A DNA stretch of 54,324 bases, taken from assembly GCA_016713865.1 (NCBI GenBank), contig JADJOG010000020.1, positions 1-54,324 on the forward strand, given 5' to 3'. The notes beneath the pieces are model-generated. The model was given only the letters and a program-made list of their open reading frames with translations, had not been told where the DNA came from and did not search any database. The DNA comes from Flavobacteriales bacterium (GTDB lineage Bacteria > Bacteroidota > Bacteroidia > Flavobacteriales_F > PHOS-HE28). The stretch's first letter is position 1; each line of letters opens with the position of its first letter. The position numbers and the translations under genes were made by a program. Below are positions 21,704 to 30,309 of this stretch, in pieces.

Positions 21704-22948
21704 TCACTCATCGCGCAGGGCTTCAATGGGTCGGATACGTGCCGCGCGCCGCGCCGGGAAGAAACCCGCGAGCGCACCGGCAACGATGAGCGCAGCGAGG
21801 GCCTTCAATGCAACGCTGATGTCAACGGTGGGATCGCGGAAGAAAGCCGAGCCGGGCACCACGCTGGCGAGCCCTTCGAGCAGCAGGATGCCGCCTGCGA
21901 GTCCGAAGAAACCGAAGATGGACGTGACGAAGATGGATTCGAGCATGACCTGGCTGATGACATTGCCAGGCGTGGCGCCGAGCGCTTTCCGTATGCCGAT
22001 CTCGCGCGTGCGCTCCTGCACCACGATGAGCATGATATTGCCGATGCCCACGATGCCCGCGAACAAGCTGCCGATGCCCACGAACCAGCCGAAGAGCGTG
22101 ATGCCTGTGAACACGCCTCCGATCTTGCCCACATTCTCCACGTTGTTCTCCAACCAAAGGGCACGCTTGTCGGTGGGATCGAAGTTGTGGCGCCGCGCGA
22201 GCACATGCACTGCGCGCTGCTGAGCCTGCTGCGCTCCTACCACGCTGGCATCAGCGAAGGTGAAGAGGATGTCGTCGAGCAGGCCCTTGGCATTGAAGAC
22301 CTGCTGCGCCACCTTCAGCGGTATGTACACCGCGCTGCGCTGCCCTTGATCTGGTCCACCGGTCTCGTACTCATAGAGGCCAACAACTTGGAAGGGTATG
22401 CCATTCACATTCACCCATTTGCCGATGGGGTCCTCGCTCTTGAAGAGGTCCGCCTTCGCATCCTGCGCGATCACGACCACCTTCCTACCCTGCTGCTGAT
22501 CCAATTCATTCAGGAATCGGCCGGCCGTGATCTGCTGATGCTCCATGTGGCGCCACTCGGGCATCACGCCGCGCACGCCGTAGCTACCGTACTGCTTGCC
22601 GTATTGCAATTGCGTTTGTCCACGCCACACGCGGTACTGCCCGCTGATGTGCTCTATGCCGGGAATGGCATGGCGCAGCGCTTCAACATCACCTTCTTCG
22701 AGTATGATCTCGCGGTTCGGCGGCAATCCGTTCCAAGGCTTGCTGGTCTCGTTGCCCCAGATGTGGATGCTGTTGGTGGCGCTGTTGCGGAAGTTGTACG
22801 AGAAGCCCTTGGCCAAGCCGCCGCTGAGGCCCAGCAGCACAATGAGCATGAGGATTCCCCAGAGCACAGCGAAACCAGTGAGCACCGCCCTCAGCTTGTT
22901 CTTGCCGATGCTCTCAAAGATCTCGCCCCAGGCTTCCCTATCGAACAT
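21704..22948 (-). CDS. ABC transporter permease, MacB/FtsX type (first permease)
   Basis: This is an intact permease of 414 residues. ATG 22948 is chosen because the conserved start MFDREAWGEIFESIGKNKLR parallels that of the second permease; the open frame extends upstream to 23407 but only over the ATPase gene and the repeat region. It has one N-terminal helix, a periplasmic core domain and three C-terminal helices with GNIMLIVVQERTREIGIRK and the ending PARRAARIRPIEALRDE. It lies between the ATPase (upstream, across a 150-base repeat-containing gap) and the second permease. Confidence 0.9.
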   Translation of the reverse strand: MFDREAWGEIFESIGKNKLRAVLTGFAVLWGILMLIVLLGLSGGLAKGFSYNFRNSATNSIHIWGNETSKPWNGLPPNREIILEEGDVEALRHAIPGIEHISGQYRVWRGQTQLQYGKQYGSYGVRGVMPEWRHMEHQQITAGRFLNELDQQQGRKVVVIAQDAKADLFKSEDPIGKWVNVNGIPFQVVGLYEYETGGPDQGQRSAVYIPLKVAQQVFNAKGLLDDILFTFADASVVGAQQAQQRAVHVLARRHNFDPTDKRALWLENNVENVGKIGGVFTGITLFGWFVGIGSLFAGIVGIGNIMLIVVQERTREIGIRKALGATPGNVISQVMLESIFVTSIFGFFGLAGGILLLEGLASVVPGSAFFRDPTVDISVALKALAALIVAGALAGFFPARRAARIRPIEALRDE

Positions 22949-22964
22949 TGGTGCAAGATGTTTG

Positions 22965-23095
22965 GCCGCAAAGGCGCGAAGGCGCGGAGAAATCCAGCAT
23001 GGCCCGAGCAGGAATGGACATGGCGACGCCGGAGTCGGAGGCAACTCCGCCCATGGCAACCAACCGAATGCCCTGCGCCTCTGAGACTTTGCGGC
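22965..23095. repeat. Intergenic element with GCCGCAAAG / CTTTGCGGC inverted ends
   Basis: The 150-base gap between ATPase and first permease holds GCCGCAAAG (22965-22973) and its exact complement CTTTGCGGC (23087-23095). Next to the left end the motif AAAGGCGCGAAGGCGCGGAG repeats a GGCGCRAA unit. A smaller hairpin (GGAGT/ACTCC) lies in the middle, near 23031-23047. Such G+C-rich 'GCCGCAAAGGCGC' tracts occur as dispersed intergenic repeats in other bacterial genomes. The function is unknown. Confidence 0.5.
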
Positions 23096-23100
23096 TAATC

Positions 23101-23805
23101 CTATCGCGCATGCTCCATCAGTGTTGCAGGATCCATGTATGCGTTCTCGATCAGGCCATCGCGCAGGTAGATCACACGTTGGGTGGCGGCCGCCACTTCG
23201 CGTTCGTGCGTCACGATCACCACGGTGAGGCCCAAGTCCTTGTTCACGCTGGTGAGCAGGCCCATGACCTCTTCGCTGGTCTTGCTGTCGAGCGCGCCGG
23301 TGGGCTCGTCGGCCAGGATGATCTTGGGGCTGCTGATGAGCGCGCGCGCGATGGCCACGCGCTGCTTCTGCCCTCCGCTCATCTCGTTGGGCATGTGCTT
23401 GGCCCAATCCTTCAGGCCCACTTTCTCGAGCATGGCCAGCGCCAGATCGTTCCGCTTGCGGCGCGCCACGCCTTGGTAGTACAGCGGCAGCGCCACGTTC
23501 TCCATGGCGTTCTTGAAGCCGATCAGATTGAAGCTCTGGAACACGAAGCCGATGTATTTCGAGCGGAGCTGTGCATTCTCCGTTTCGCTCTGCCCTTTGA
23601 TCAGCATCCCGTCGAGGAGGTACTCGCCCGAATCGTAGTTATCGAGGATGCCGATGATATTGAGCAGGGTGCTCTTGCCGCTGCCGCTGGCGCCCATGAT
23701 GCTCACCAGCTCGCCGCTGCCCACCTTGAGGTCGATGCCCTTGAGCACTGGAAGGATGTTGGCCCCCATGCGGTAGGCCTTGCGGATGCCTCGGAGCGCG
23801 ATAAT
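23101..23805 (-). CDS. ABC transporter ATP-binding protein, MacB/LolD type
   Basis: This is a complete ATPase: Walker A GASGSGKST, Q-loop FVFQSFNLI, signature MSGGQKQRVAIARAL, Walker B ILADEPTGALD and switch histidine VTHE. It energises the two permeases encoded downstream, probably for export of an envelope-active compound, lipid or peptide. The start is unusual. The family normally begins MI-x-L, and here the matching codons are ATT ATC GCG CTC at 23805. The only upstream ATG in frame (23859) would add 18 unconserved residues and lies upstream of a promoter-like TACTTTCG at 23838-23831. I choose 23805 and accept a rare ATT start or a miscalled ATG; 23859 is the alternative. Confidence 0.88.
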   Translation of the reverse strand: MIALRGIRKAYRMGANILPVLKGIDLKVGSGELVSIMGASGSGKSTLLNIIGILDNYDSGEYLLDGMLIKGQSETENAQLRSKYIGFVFQSFNLIGFKNAMENVALPLYYQGVARRKRNDLALAMLEKVGLKDWAKHMPNEMSGGQKQRVAIARALISSPKIILADEPTGALDSKTSEEVMGLLTSVNKDLGLTVVIVTHEREVAAATQRVIYLRDGLIENAYMDPATLMEHAR

Positions 23806-23830
23806 GCGTGGATTGAATGCGCGACGGTGC

Positions 23831-23838
23831 CGAAAGTA
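23831..23838 (-). promoter_or_regulatory. Promoter -7 element of the ABC exporter operon
   Basis: TACTTTCG on the minus strand (23838 to 23831), identical to the octamers at 15385, 27469 and 49836. It ends 26 bases before the proposed ATPase start at 23805. No clear TTG sits at the right distance, so this is supported by the -7 match and position only. Confidence 0.45.
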
Positions 23839-23945
23839 CCGGGGCCAACCAGCGGTCACAGCCGCCTTACACGAGCGGTGCGGCGCACGGAAGAGCGGCC
23901 CGACGCGAAAAGACGCCGTGCCCCGCCGATGGTTACACTTGCTCC

Positions 23946-25454
23946 ATGAAGAAGTGCATTCAAGCCATCGGCCTAACCCTCGTGGCCGCGTTCATCGCAG
24001 CAAGCGCGATCGCGCAGGACCTTCAACAGCTCGACGCCTACATCGCCGATGCCGTCGCGAAATTCGACCAGCCCGGCCTCGCGGTGGGCATCGTGAAGGA
24101 TGGCCAATTGGTGTTCTCGAAAGGCTATGGCAAGCTCGACCTCGCGAAGCCTGAAGTGGTCACACCGAACAGCCTCTTCTATTGCGCCAGCATCAGCAAG
24201 GCATTCACCGCGTGCGCGATCGGTCTGTTGGCCGATGAGGGCAAGCTCGCCTTTGACGACCCTGTGCGGAAGCATTTGCCCGAATTCAAGACGCCCGATG
24301 CGTATGTGACCGATCGCATGACCGTAGCCGACCTGCTCTGCCACCGCAGCGGCTGGATCACCTTCGATGGCGACCTGCTCTGGTACGGCACCAACTACAC
24401 CCAGGACGAGATACTCGCGCGCCACAGCGCAGAACCCTTCAGTCATGAGTTCCGCACGGACTTCGGCTACAGCAACCTCATGTACATCGCTGCCGCGCGC
24501 GTGATCGAGCGCGTGAGCGGCATGAGCTGGGACCGCTTCATCACCGAGCGCATCTTCAAGCCATTGGGCATGGATCGCAGCCGCGTGGAAACCGCTGACC
24601 TCGCCGGCATGAGCGATGTGGCCCTGCCCCATGTGCGCAAAGGGCAGAACCATGCGGCACCGCAGAAGAGCATGCCATACCAGCCCCTGCAAGGCGCCGA
24701 TGGCGCGTGCGGCGTGATCAGCACCGTGCTCGACCTGGCCAAATGGGATGCGATGTGGGCGAACGAAGGCAAAGCCGGCGAACAGGTCTTCATCAAGCCT
24801 TCGACCTTCCGCACGATCACCAGCACGCATTTGGCCATGGGCGGCCGTCGCGATGGCGCAGCGCTCGGCTGGTTCGTTGAATCGAACAGCGGCAACAAGG
24901 TGATCACGCACAGCGGCGGCATGCCGGGCTTCATCCTGAACCATGCGGTGGTGCCGGACAAGGACCTGGCAGTGATCGCGCTGGGCAATGGCGAGAGCTA
25001 CAGCGTATTCGCGATCACCAACAAGGTGCTCGACCTCTATTTGGGTGAAGGCAAGGCCGACCCGGTGGCGCAGATGCTTCCGCGCGTGAAAGCCAATCAG
25101 GAAGAGGACGCCAAGCGCGTGGCGGACCGAGCAGCGGCGCGCATCCTGAAAACCAAGCCAACCGTTTCGGCCGCATCGATCGCTGGCGACTACACCGATA
25201 AGATCTATGGCGATGCCCGCATCACGCTGAAGGATGGCAAGCCGGAACTATCGCTTTTGCCAGCCAAGGAGCTCTTCACCGGCGAACTGGTGCATTGGCA
25301 CCACGACACCTATCAGTGGCAGCACGCCGATCCCTTTCTCGAGCCGGGTTACATCACCTTCGCGTTCGATGCCGATCACAAGGTCACGGGCTTCAAGATT
25401 GACCTGCACAGCCCCGACTTCCACTTCTACAAGCTCGATTTCACGAAACGGTAA
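23946..25454 (+). CDS. Secreted serine hydrolase, beta-lactamase / class C PBP family
   Basis: This is an intact 502-residue protein. ATG 23946 gives a signal peptide (LTLVAAFIAASAIAQ). The catalytic pattern of the class C beta-lactamase / D-Ala-D-Ala peptidase-like family is present: SISK (nucleophile Ser and Lys) near 24188, YSN near 24468 and HSGG near 24910. The C-terminal 120 residues form a separate beta-rich domain of the DUF3471-like kind often fused to this family. Members include esterases and peptidases as well as beta-lactamases, so antibiotic resistance should not be assumed. The gene is divergent from the ABC exporter operon. A TACACTTG box lies only five bases ahead of the ATG, so the promoter is unclear. 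Confidence 0.88.
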   Translation: MKKCIQAIGLTLVAAFIAASAIAQDLQQLDAYIADAVAKFDQPGLAVGIVKDGQLVFSKGYGKLDLAKPEVVTPNSLFYCASISKAFTACAIGLLADEGKLAFDDPVRKHLPEFKTPDAYVTDRMTVADLLCHRSGWITFDGDLLWYGTNYTQDEILARHSAEPFSHEFRTDFGYSNLMYIAAARVIERVSGMSWDRFITERIFKPLGMDRSRVETADLAGMSDVALPHVRKGQNHAAPQKSMPYQPLQGADGACGVISTVLDLAKWDAMWANEGKAGEQVFIKPSTFRTITSTHLAMGGRRDGAALGWFVESNSGNKVITHSGGMPGFILNHAVVPDKDLAVIALGNGESYSVFAITNKVLDLYLGEGKADPVAQMLPRVKANQEEDAKRVADRAAARILKTKPTVSAASIAGDYTDKIYGDARITLKDGKPELSLLPAKELFTGELVHWHHDTYQWQHADPFLEPGYITFAFDADHKVTGFKIDLHSPDFHFYKLDFTKR

Positions 25455-25461
25455 CGAGGCA

Positions 25462-27008
25462 TCACTCCTTCACCAAGGAGGCGCGGCTGAGGATGATGCC
25501 ATCAGCTCCACGAGCGGCGATTTGGTAGTGGCCGGCCTCCAGCGTTTGCAGCGACACGCTCAAGTTGGGACCGAACCCAATGCCTTCAGCGGCGATAACG
25601 CGCAATGGGCGACCCATCGCATCGAGCAGCACCACTTCGCTCACAGCCTCGCTCAGGGCCTGCCCCAGATCCACTTGAACCTCTGTCCCGGCCGGATTCG
25701 GCCTGAGCGACAATACTGCCTTGTATGGTTTGCATGCCTCAAGACGCATCTCCGAACCGATGACCTCCATGCCGTTCGCATCAACCTGTCTGATCCGGTA
25801 ATACCCGCCATACGATGCTGGCATGGGATCCATCACCATGTATTCGGTCAGACTCGAGCTCATGCCTGCGGCTCCAACTTGAGCAATCGGCTTCCACTCC
25901 GCTCGATCATCGCTCCGCTCAACAACGAAATGGCTACTGCCACGCTCACTGCCGGTTGACCATTCAATCAGCGCCTGTCCGTCGGCGCAATCAACCCCCT
26001 CATACATCAACTCCACGGGCAAGTGCAATTCAGGCTCGCTGTGCCTGTCCAATCGAGCAGGAAGCCATTACTGCCAGATGCCGCTGACCATCCGTTGATC
26101 ATGATGTAATACGTCTGCCCGGCCGTAGCATTGATTGGCGCGACCCATTGATTGCCGGACACATCCTCCGAGAAATCGGCTGCGCCGTTGCCAAGCCCCG
26201 TATTGCCGTTGCCCGCGTTGATCGCGTACGAGCAGCGGATCGGCGTGCCCAAGGAGCCGCAGCCCACGTTGGGGCCAAAGACCACAGGGTCGAAATCGTC
26301 GCTGTTGTTGTTGGGGTCGATCGTGAATGCCAATGTGCCACTGGTCTGTATCTGGACCTGGTACCAATTGGTATAATTCTCAGAGGTCACGCAACCAGAG
26401 CATCCTTCTGCGTTGATGCCTGGACCGGGCGAAGCATCGGAGAGTTGCGTATCGGAGCAGATCGGCGTGGCATAGGCGCAATCGCTGTTCGAGGTGCCGG
26501 AGGGCCCGCCAGCGCAGGGCACGCAGCTTAGTGTGGCGGTCCAGCCAGCGAGCTGCACGCTGCCATCGGAAACGAAGCGGAAGGTGAGGCAGCCACTGGG
26601 GTTGTTGGCGGTGATGATGCCTGGTGAAGCGGTGCAGTTGCTCCAGAGCGCCGGGCTGTTCTGAACCGGGCCGTTGAGGATCGACAGGTAATCGCAGCAG
26701 CTATTCGGGCCGAAGCAGAGGAAGTAGGTATCGTTCATCGCGAACTGCGTGAACGTTGCGCGCACGCACATGCCGGCCTGGTTCGGGCAGAAGGTGCGGA
26801 AGATGTTGTTCACGCCTGCCGCGTAATTACCAGCCGCGCCTCCGTTGTCGTAGTAGGTGCCAGAGCAAGTGGTCACCATGCATGCGCCGGTGTAAGTGTT
26901 CTGCTGGCCGAGCGTCGGGTGATTGTATGTCTGTGCCGCAACCGCTCCCGCCGTGCAAACCAGGACGGCGGCAAGCGCGACGGAAACGAGGCAGCTGCGC
27001 ATGGTCAT
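25462..27008 (-). CDS. CUB-domain T9SS type A cargo protein (frame-broken)
   Basis: The secreted protein starts at ATG 27008 (or 27002) with a signal peptide (LVSVALAAVLVCTAGAVAAQ). A CUB-like domain follows (GTYYDNGGAAGNY to LAGWTATLSC, about 26880-26520), then a PPC-like domain (YQVQIQTSGTLAFTIDPNNN, about 26370-26040). After a frame change near 26025 the text continues as a domain with IEWSTGSERGSSHFVVERS and a T9SS type A tail (LSLRPNPAGTEVQVDL near 25705). It starts three bases past the stop of the small secreted protein upstream, so the two are translationally linked. It is probably an extracellular, cell-attached protein; the ligand is unknown. Confidence 0.8.
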
Positions 27009-27011
27009 GGA

Positions 27012-27452
27012 TCAAGGACGTTTCGAGCCTGCATGAAGCATGGAGGCCTTGTAAGCGAGATAGGCCGCGCGATCAGCATCGGAATAACGCTCCATCACCA
27101 GTTGCTCAAAGGCCTGCCGCGAGAGCAATCGGATCACGCGCTGCAACTGCTCATCCAGCACCTCCACGCTTTCCTCCAAGCGCCGCGCACCGTCATGGGC
27201 ATGCAGATCGACCTGGGCGATCTCCTGCTCCGAGGCAGGGCGGAAGCCGTACTCATCCTTCACCTCGAATGAACTCGCATAGAAAAGCAGAAGGCCCATG
27301 TACTTGTAGTGGCCATTCACCCGCATGTCGGCAATCTGGGTCTCTGAGAATCGCTCGCGCACCTTCGCGCGGGCGGCATCGCTATCGCATTGCGCCCAAA
27401 CCGCGCAGGGCGCCAAGGCTAGAATCGTGATGAGGATGCGATGGATTGCCAT
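27012..27452 (-). CDS. Small secreted protein of unknown function
   Basis: This is an intact 146-residue protein with a signal peptide (RILITILALAPCAVWAQ). The mature part is charged and mostly helical (ARRLEESVEVLDEQLQRVIR), with one tryptophan only in the signal peptide. I recognise no family. It is the first gene of a two-gene unit with the CUB/T9SS protein, and a good promoter match (TTG-N21-TACTTTCG) lies just upstream. It could be a periplasmic helper of that cargo protein, but this is only context. Confidence 0.75.
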   Translation of the reverse strand: MAIHRILITILALAPCAVWAQCDSDAARAKVRERFSETQIADMRVNGHYKYMGLLLFYASSFEVKDEYGFRPASEQEIAQVDLHAHDGARRLEESVEVLDEQLQRVIRLLSRQAFEQLVMERYSDADRAAYLAYKASMLHAGSKRP

Positions 27453-27461
27453 GACTGAGAA

Positions 27462-27493
27462 CGAAAGTAGACGAATCGGCTAGGAGCGCGCAA
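27462..27493 (-). promoter_or_regulatory. Bacteroidota-type promoter of the small secreted protein/CUB operon
   Basis: On the minus strand TTG (27493-27491), 21 bases, TACTTTCG (27469-27462), ending 9 bases before ATG 27452. Same spacing and same -7 octamer as the regulator promoter at 15361-15392. Confidence 0.6.
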
Positions 27494-27582
27494 CCCCGGT
27501 AGGCCCTGAGAACCAGACGAGCGGCAAGTGAAAACGTTGCCCTTCAGCGAGCTTTCCGAAACCGAAGCGCACCTTTACCCCC

Positions 27583-28919
27583 ATGCCTTTCGCGAAGCCG
27601 TCCGGCTTGATGTTCTTCCTGATCGCGCTGGGACTCACCGGCTGGCACCTCGATGCGGGCTTCAACGCCAATACCGTGAGCCGCGCGGCCATGGTGGCGG
27701 CGATCGTGGAGCATGGAACCCTTCGAATCGATGCGTACCACGAGCTCACCGACGACAAGGCGCTGGTGGCGGGTCACTATTACTCGGAGAAAGCGCCACT
27801 GCCCGCGCTGATTGTCGTGCCGTTCTGGTGGGCCTTCAGCCGCTTGATTGGATCGAGCCGGGAGCGCATGGCCTGCTCACGCCGGGATTGCTGCGCCTCG
27901 GCGGCTTCCTCTGCGGCAGCTTGCCCTTGGCCTTGCTCATGCTCATCCTTTGGCATCGGCTGCGCGATACGAGCATACCGCTGCCACGTGCATGGATCGC
28001 CCTGCTGCCGTTCATGGGCTCTTTCCTCTTCGTTTACAGCGGCACCTTCCATGGACACATGCTGGCCGCGCTGCTACTGGTCGTTGCATGGCTCATGCGC
28101 CGGCAAGGCAGCCACTTCCTCTCAGCACTATCGGCCAGCGGAGCCGTGCTCTCGGAATACAGCCTCTTCGTTTTCCCGCTCGCGTGGCTGCTGCAGGATC
28201 TTGCCCAGCGCCGTTGGAAACCGCTTGCAGCGCAGGTATTCGGTGGCCTGCCGGGGTTACTGATGCTGCTCTTCATGAACCTCATGATCACGGGATCGCC
28301 ATTGAAACTGCCATACGCCGATGTGGCCGCGCACATCGATCGCTCGGGCGGCACGCTCGGCTTGGGAGCACCGGGCTTCAGCGCGCTATGGGGGCTGCTC
28401 TTCAGCAGCTACCGCGGCCTTTTTACGCACGCGCCAGCAACCATCCTATGCGCGCTGATCGCACTGATGGCCATGCGCCGCAATGGCATGCGCTGGACCA
28501 TGCTTCACCCGCTCGTGCTGCCCTCCTTGGCACTCATCGTCATGATAGCAGGACATAGCATGTGGTGGGGCGGTTGGGCATTCGGGCCGCGCCACCTCAC
28601 CACCATCGCCGCATTGCTGCTGATCGCCGGGCTGCCACGATTACCCGAGAAGCCATGGGCCGATGGCGCGCTGGTCTGGCTCACCGCGTGGGGCTTCATC
28701 GTATGCGTGTCGGCGAAATGCACCGCGTGGTACTCCTTGCCCACCGACGTCATGCACCCCTTCCGCGAGATCATCGCGCCGCTGGTTGCCATGCGCGCGT
28801 TCACCGAATCGCAATGGCCGGTTCTGGTCGGTTTCTCGCCCGTGATGGGGACCTTCCTGTTCGCGGCCGCATTGCTCTTCTTCATGCGCGCACTGAAGCG
28901 CTCCGAAGCATTGGCCTGA
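27583..28919 (+). CDS. Polytopic membrane protein, GT-C glycosyltransferase-like (frame-broken)
   Basis: This is a membrane protein of about 445 residues with roughly ten hydrophobic helices. The N-terminus (FFLIALGLTGWHLDAGFNAN, then VEHGTLRIDAYHELTDDKAL and HYYSEKAPLPALI) and the late motif HSMWWGGWAFGPRHLTTI resemble polytopic GT-C-type proteins that use lipid-linked sugars. The match is by pattern only and no catalytic residue can be assigned. The frame changes once, near 27850. The stop overlaps the start of rsmE (TGATG), so the two are co-translated. Confidence 0.7.
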
Positions 28920-29620
28920 TGCACAGCTTCTACTGCCCTGCGCTCGATAGCGACCTGATCGAGCTTCCCGAAGAAGAGGCGCATCACGCCGTGCATGTGC
29001 TGCGGCTCGTGCCCGGCGATCGCATCGCGCTGGTGAACGGGAAAGGCATGCGCGCCGAAGGATCGATCATCACCGCCGCGAAAGGGCGATGCACCGCTCA
29101 GGTGAACACACGTTCGCACGAACCGCGCGAGCGCGAATCCTCGATGCACCTTGCTGTTGCGACCACCAAGCAGCAGGAGCGCATGGAGTGGCTGATGGAG
29201 AAAGCCGTTGAGATCGGCATCGACAGGTTCACGCCTGTGATCACCGCGCGCACGGAACGGAGCCGCTTGCGCACCGACCGCTTGCTACGGGTGGCCATCG
29301 CTGCCATGAAGCAGAGCCAGCGCGCCTGGCTGCCACGGATCGATGAACCGATGCCCTTGAGCTTATTGCTCGATGAGCAGCTGCCGGCGCAGCGCTTCTT
29401 CGGCTGGTGCGAAGAGAAGCCGGAAACGCTCATGCACGCCTATCGCCCGCAAGCCGATGCGATCATCCTGATCGGACCGGAAGGCGACTTCGACCCCAAT
29501 GAAGCCGCGCGTTTGAAGCAGCAAGGATTAGCACCCGTTGGGCTCGGGACCGCGCGGCTGCGCACCGAAACCGCGGCCTTGGCTGCCATCACGTGGATGA
29601 GCCTCGCGCAGCAACGGTAA
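28919..29620 (+). CDS. rsmE: 16S rRNA (uracil(1498)-N(3))-methyltransferase RsmE
   Basis: This is an intact protein of 233 residues, the usual RsmE length. It has the N-terminal PUA-like domain (LPEEEAHHAVHVLRLVPGDR) and the SPOUT methyltransferase domain with its knot motifs IGPEGDFDPNEA (near 29470) and LGTARLRTETAA (near 29550). It methylates N3 of U1498 in the decoding centre of 16S rRNA. ATG 28919 overlaps the stop of the membrane-protein gene. It is the only housekeeping gene in this stretch of envelope genes. Confidence 0.95.
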   Translation: MHSFYCPALDSDLIELPEEEAHHAVHVLRLVPGDRIALVNGKGMRAEGSIITAAKGRCTAQVNTRSHEPRERESSMHLAVATTKQQERMEWLMEKAVEIGIDRFTPVITARTERSRLRTDRLLRVAIAAMKQSQRAWLPRIDEPMPLSLLLDEQLPAQRFFGWCEEKPETLMHAYRPQADAIILIGPEGDFDPNEAARLKQQGLAPVGLGTARLRTETAALAAITWMSLAQQR

Positions 29621-29631
29621 TTTCGGCGCCC

Positions 29632-30309
29632 ATGAAGCACGCGCGCGCAGCACTACTGACTTTCTCGATCATCGCCAGCGCGACTGCGCTTCGTGCGCAG
29701 CAGGGCACCTATCAGCTCGCGGTGCTCAAGTATGGCGGCGGCGGAGATTGGTACGCCAACCCCACCGCCTTGCTCAACCTCGTGAAGTTCTGCAACACGC
29801 AGCTCGGAATGGGGATCAAGACCGAAGTGGCCACGGTTGAAGTAGGAAGCCCGGAGCTCTTCAACTATCCCCTGGTGCACATGACCGGACACGGCAACGT
29901 GGTGCTCAACGCGAACGAGGCCGAGAACCTGCGCACCTATTTGATCGGTGGCGGCTTCCTGCACATCAGCGACAATTACGGGATGGACCCCTACGTGCGC
30001 CCCATGCTCAAGCGCGCATTCCCGGAACTCGATCTGGTGGAGCTGCCCTTCGCGCATCCGATCTACCATCAGAAGTTCGACTTCCCGCAAGGCCTGCCCA
30101 AAATCCACATGCACGACGAGAAGCCGCCGCAGGGCTTCGGCCTTTTCTGGGAAGGGCGCCTCGTGCTCTTCTATGATTTCGAGTGTGACCTGGGCGATGG
30201 TTGGGAGGACCCCGACGTGCATGGCGATAGTGAAGCCAATCGCACCAAGGCCCTGCGCATGGGCGCCAACATCGTGCGCTACGTATTCACCGCGGCTGAA
30301 GGGTTCTGA
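29632..30309 (+). CDS. DUF4159 domain protein, secreted
   Basis: This is an intact protein of 225 residues. ATG 29632 gives a signal peptide (LLTFSIIASATALRAQ). The rest matches the DUF4159 pattern: YQLAVLKYGGGGDWYANPTA, VHMTGHGNVVLNANE, LIGGGFLHISDNYGMDPYV and DLGDGWEDPDVH near the end. DUF4159 proteins are often linked to MoxR/BatA-type membrane complexes, but none is encoded here. A TAATTTCG box lies at 29619-29626, between the rsmE stop and the ATG, so it may have its own promoter as well as read-through from rsmE. Confidence 0.85.
   Translation: MKHARAALLTFSIIASATALRAQQGTYQLAVLKYGGGGDWYANPTALLNLVKFCNTQLGMGIKTEVATVEVGSPELFNYPLVHMTGHGNVVLNANEAENLRTYLIGGGFLHISDNYGMDPYVRPMLKRAFPELDLVELPFAHPIYHQKFDFPQGLPKIHMHDEKPPQGFGLFWEGRLVLFYDFECDLGDGWEDPDVHGDSEANRTKALRMGANIVRYVFTAAEGF

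Noticed and set aside
20426..23098. Two long plus-strand open frames opposite the ABC permeases
   Set aside because: The minus strand encodes two clear FtsX-type permeases. The plus-strand translations are Ala/Glu/Asp/His-rich and have no family features.
23946..25454. Antibiotic-resistance beta-lactamase
   Set aside because: The catalytic motifs fit the wide class C-like serine hydrolase family, with a DUF3471-like tail typical of esterases and peptidases. Nothing specific to resistance enzymes is seen.
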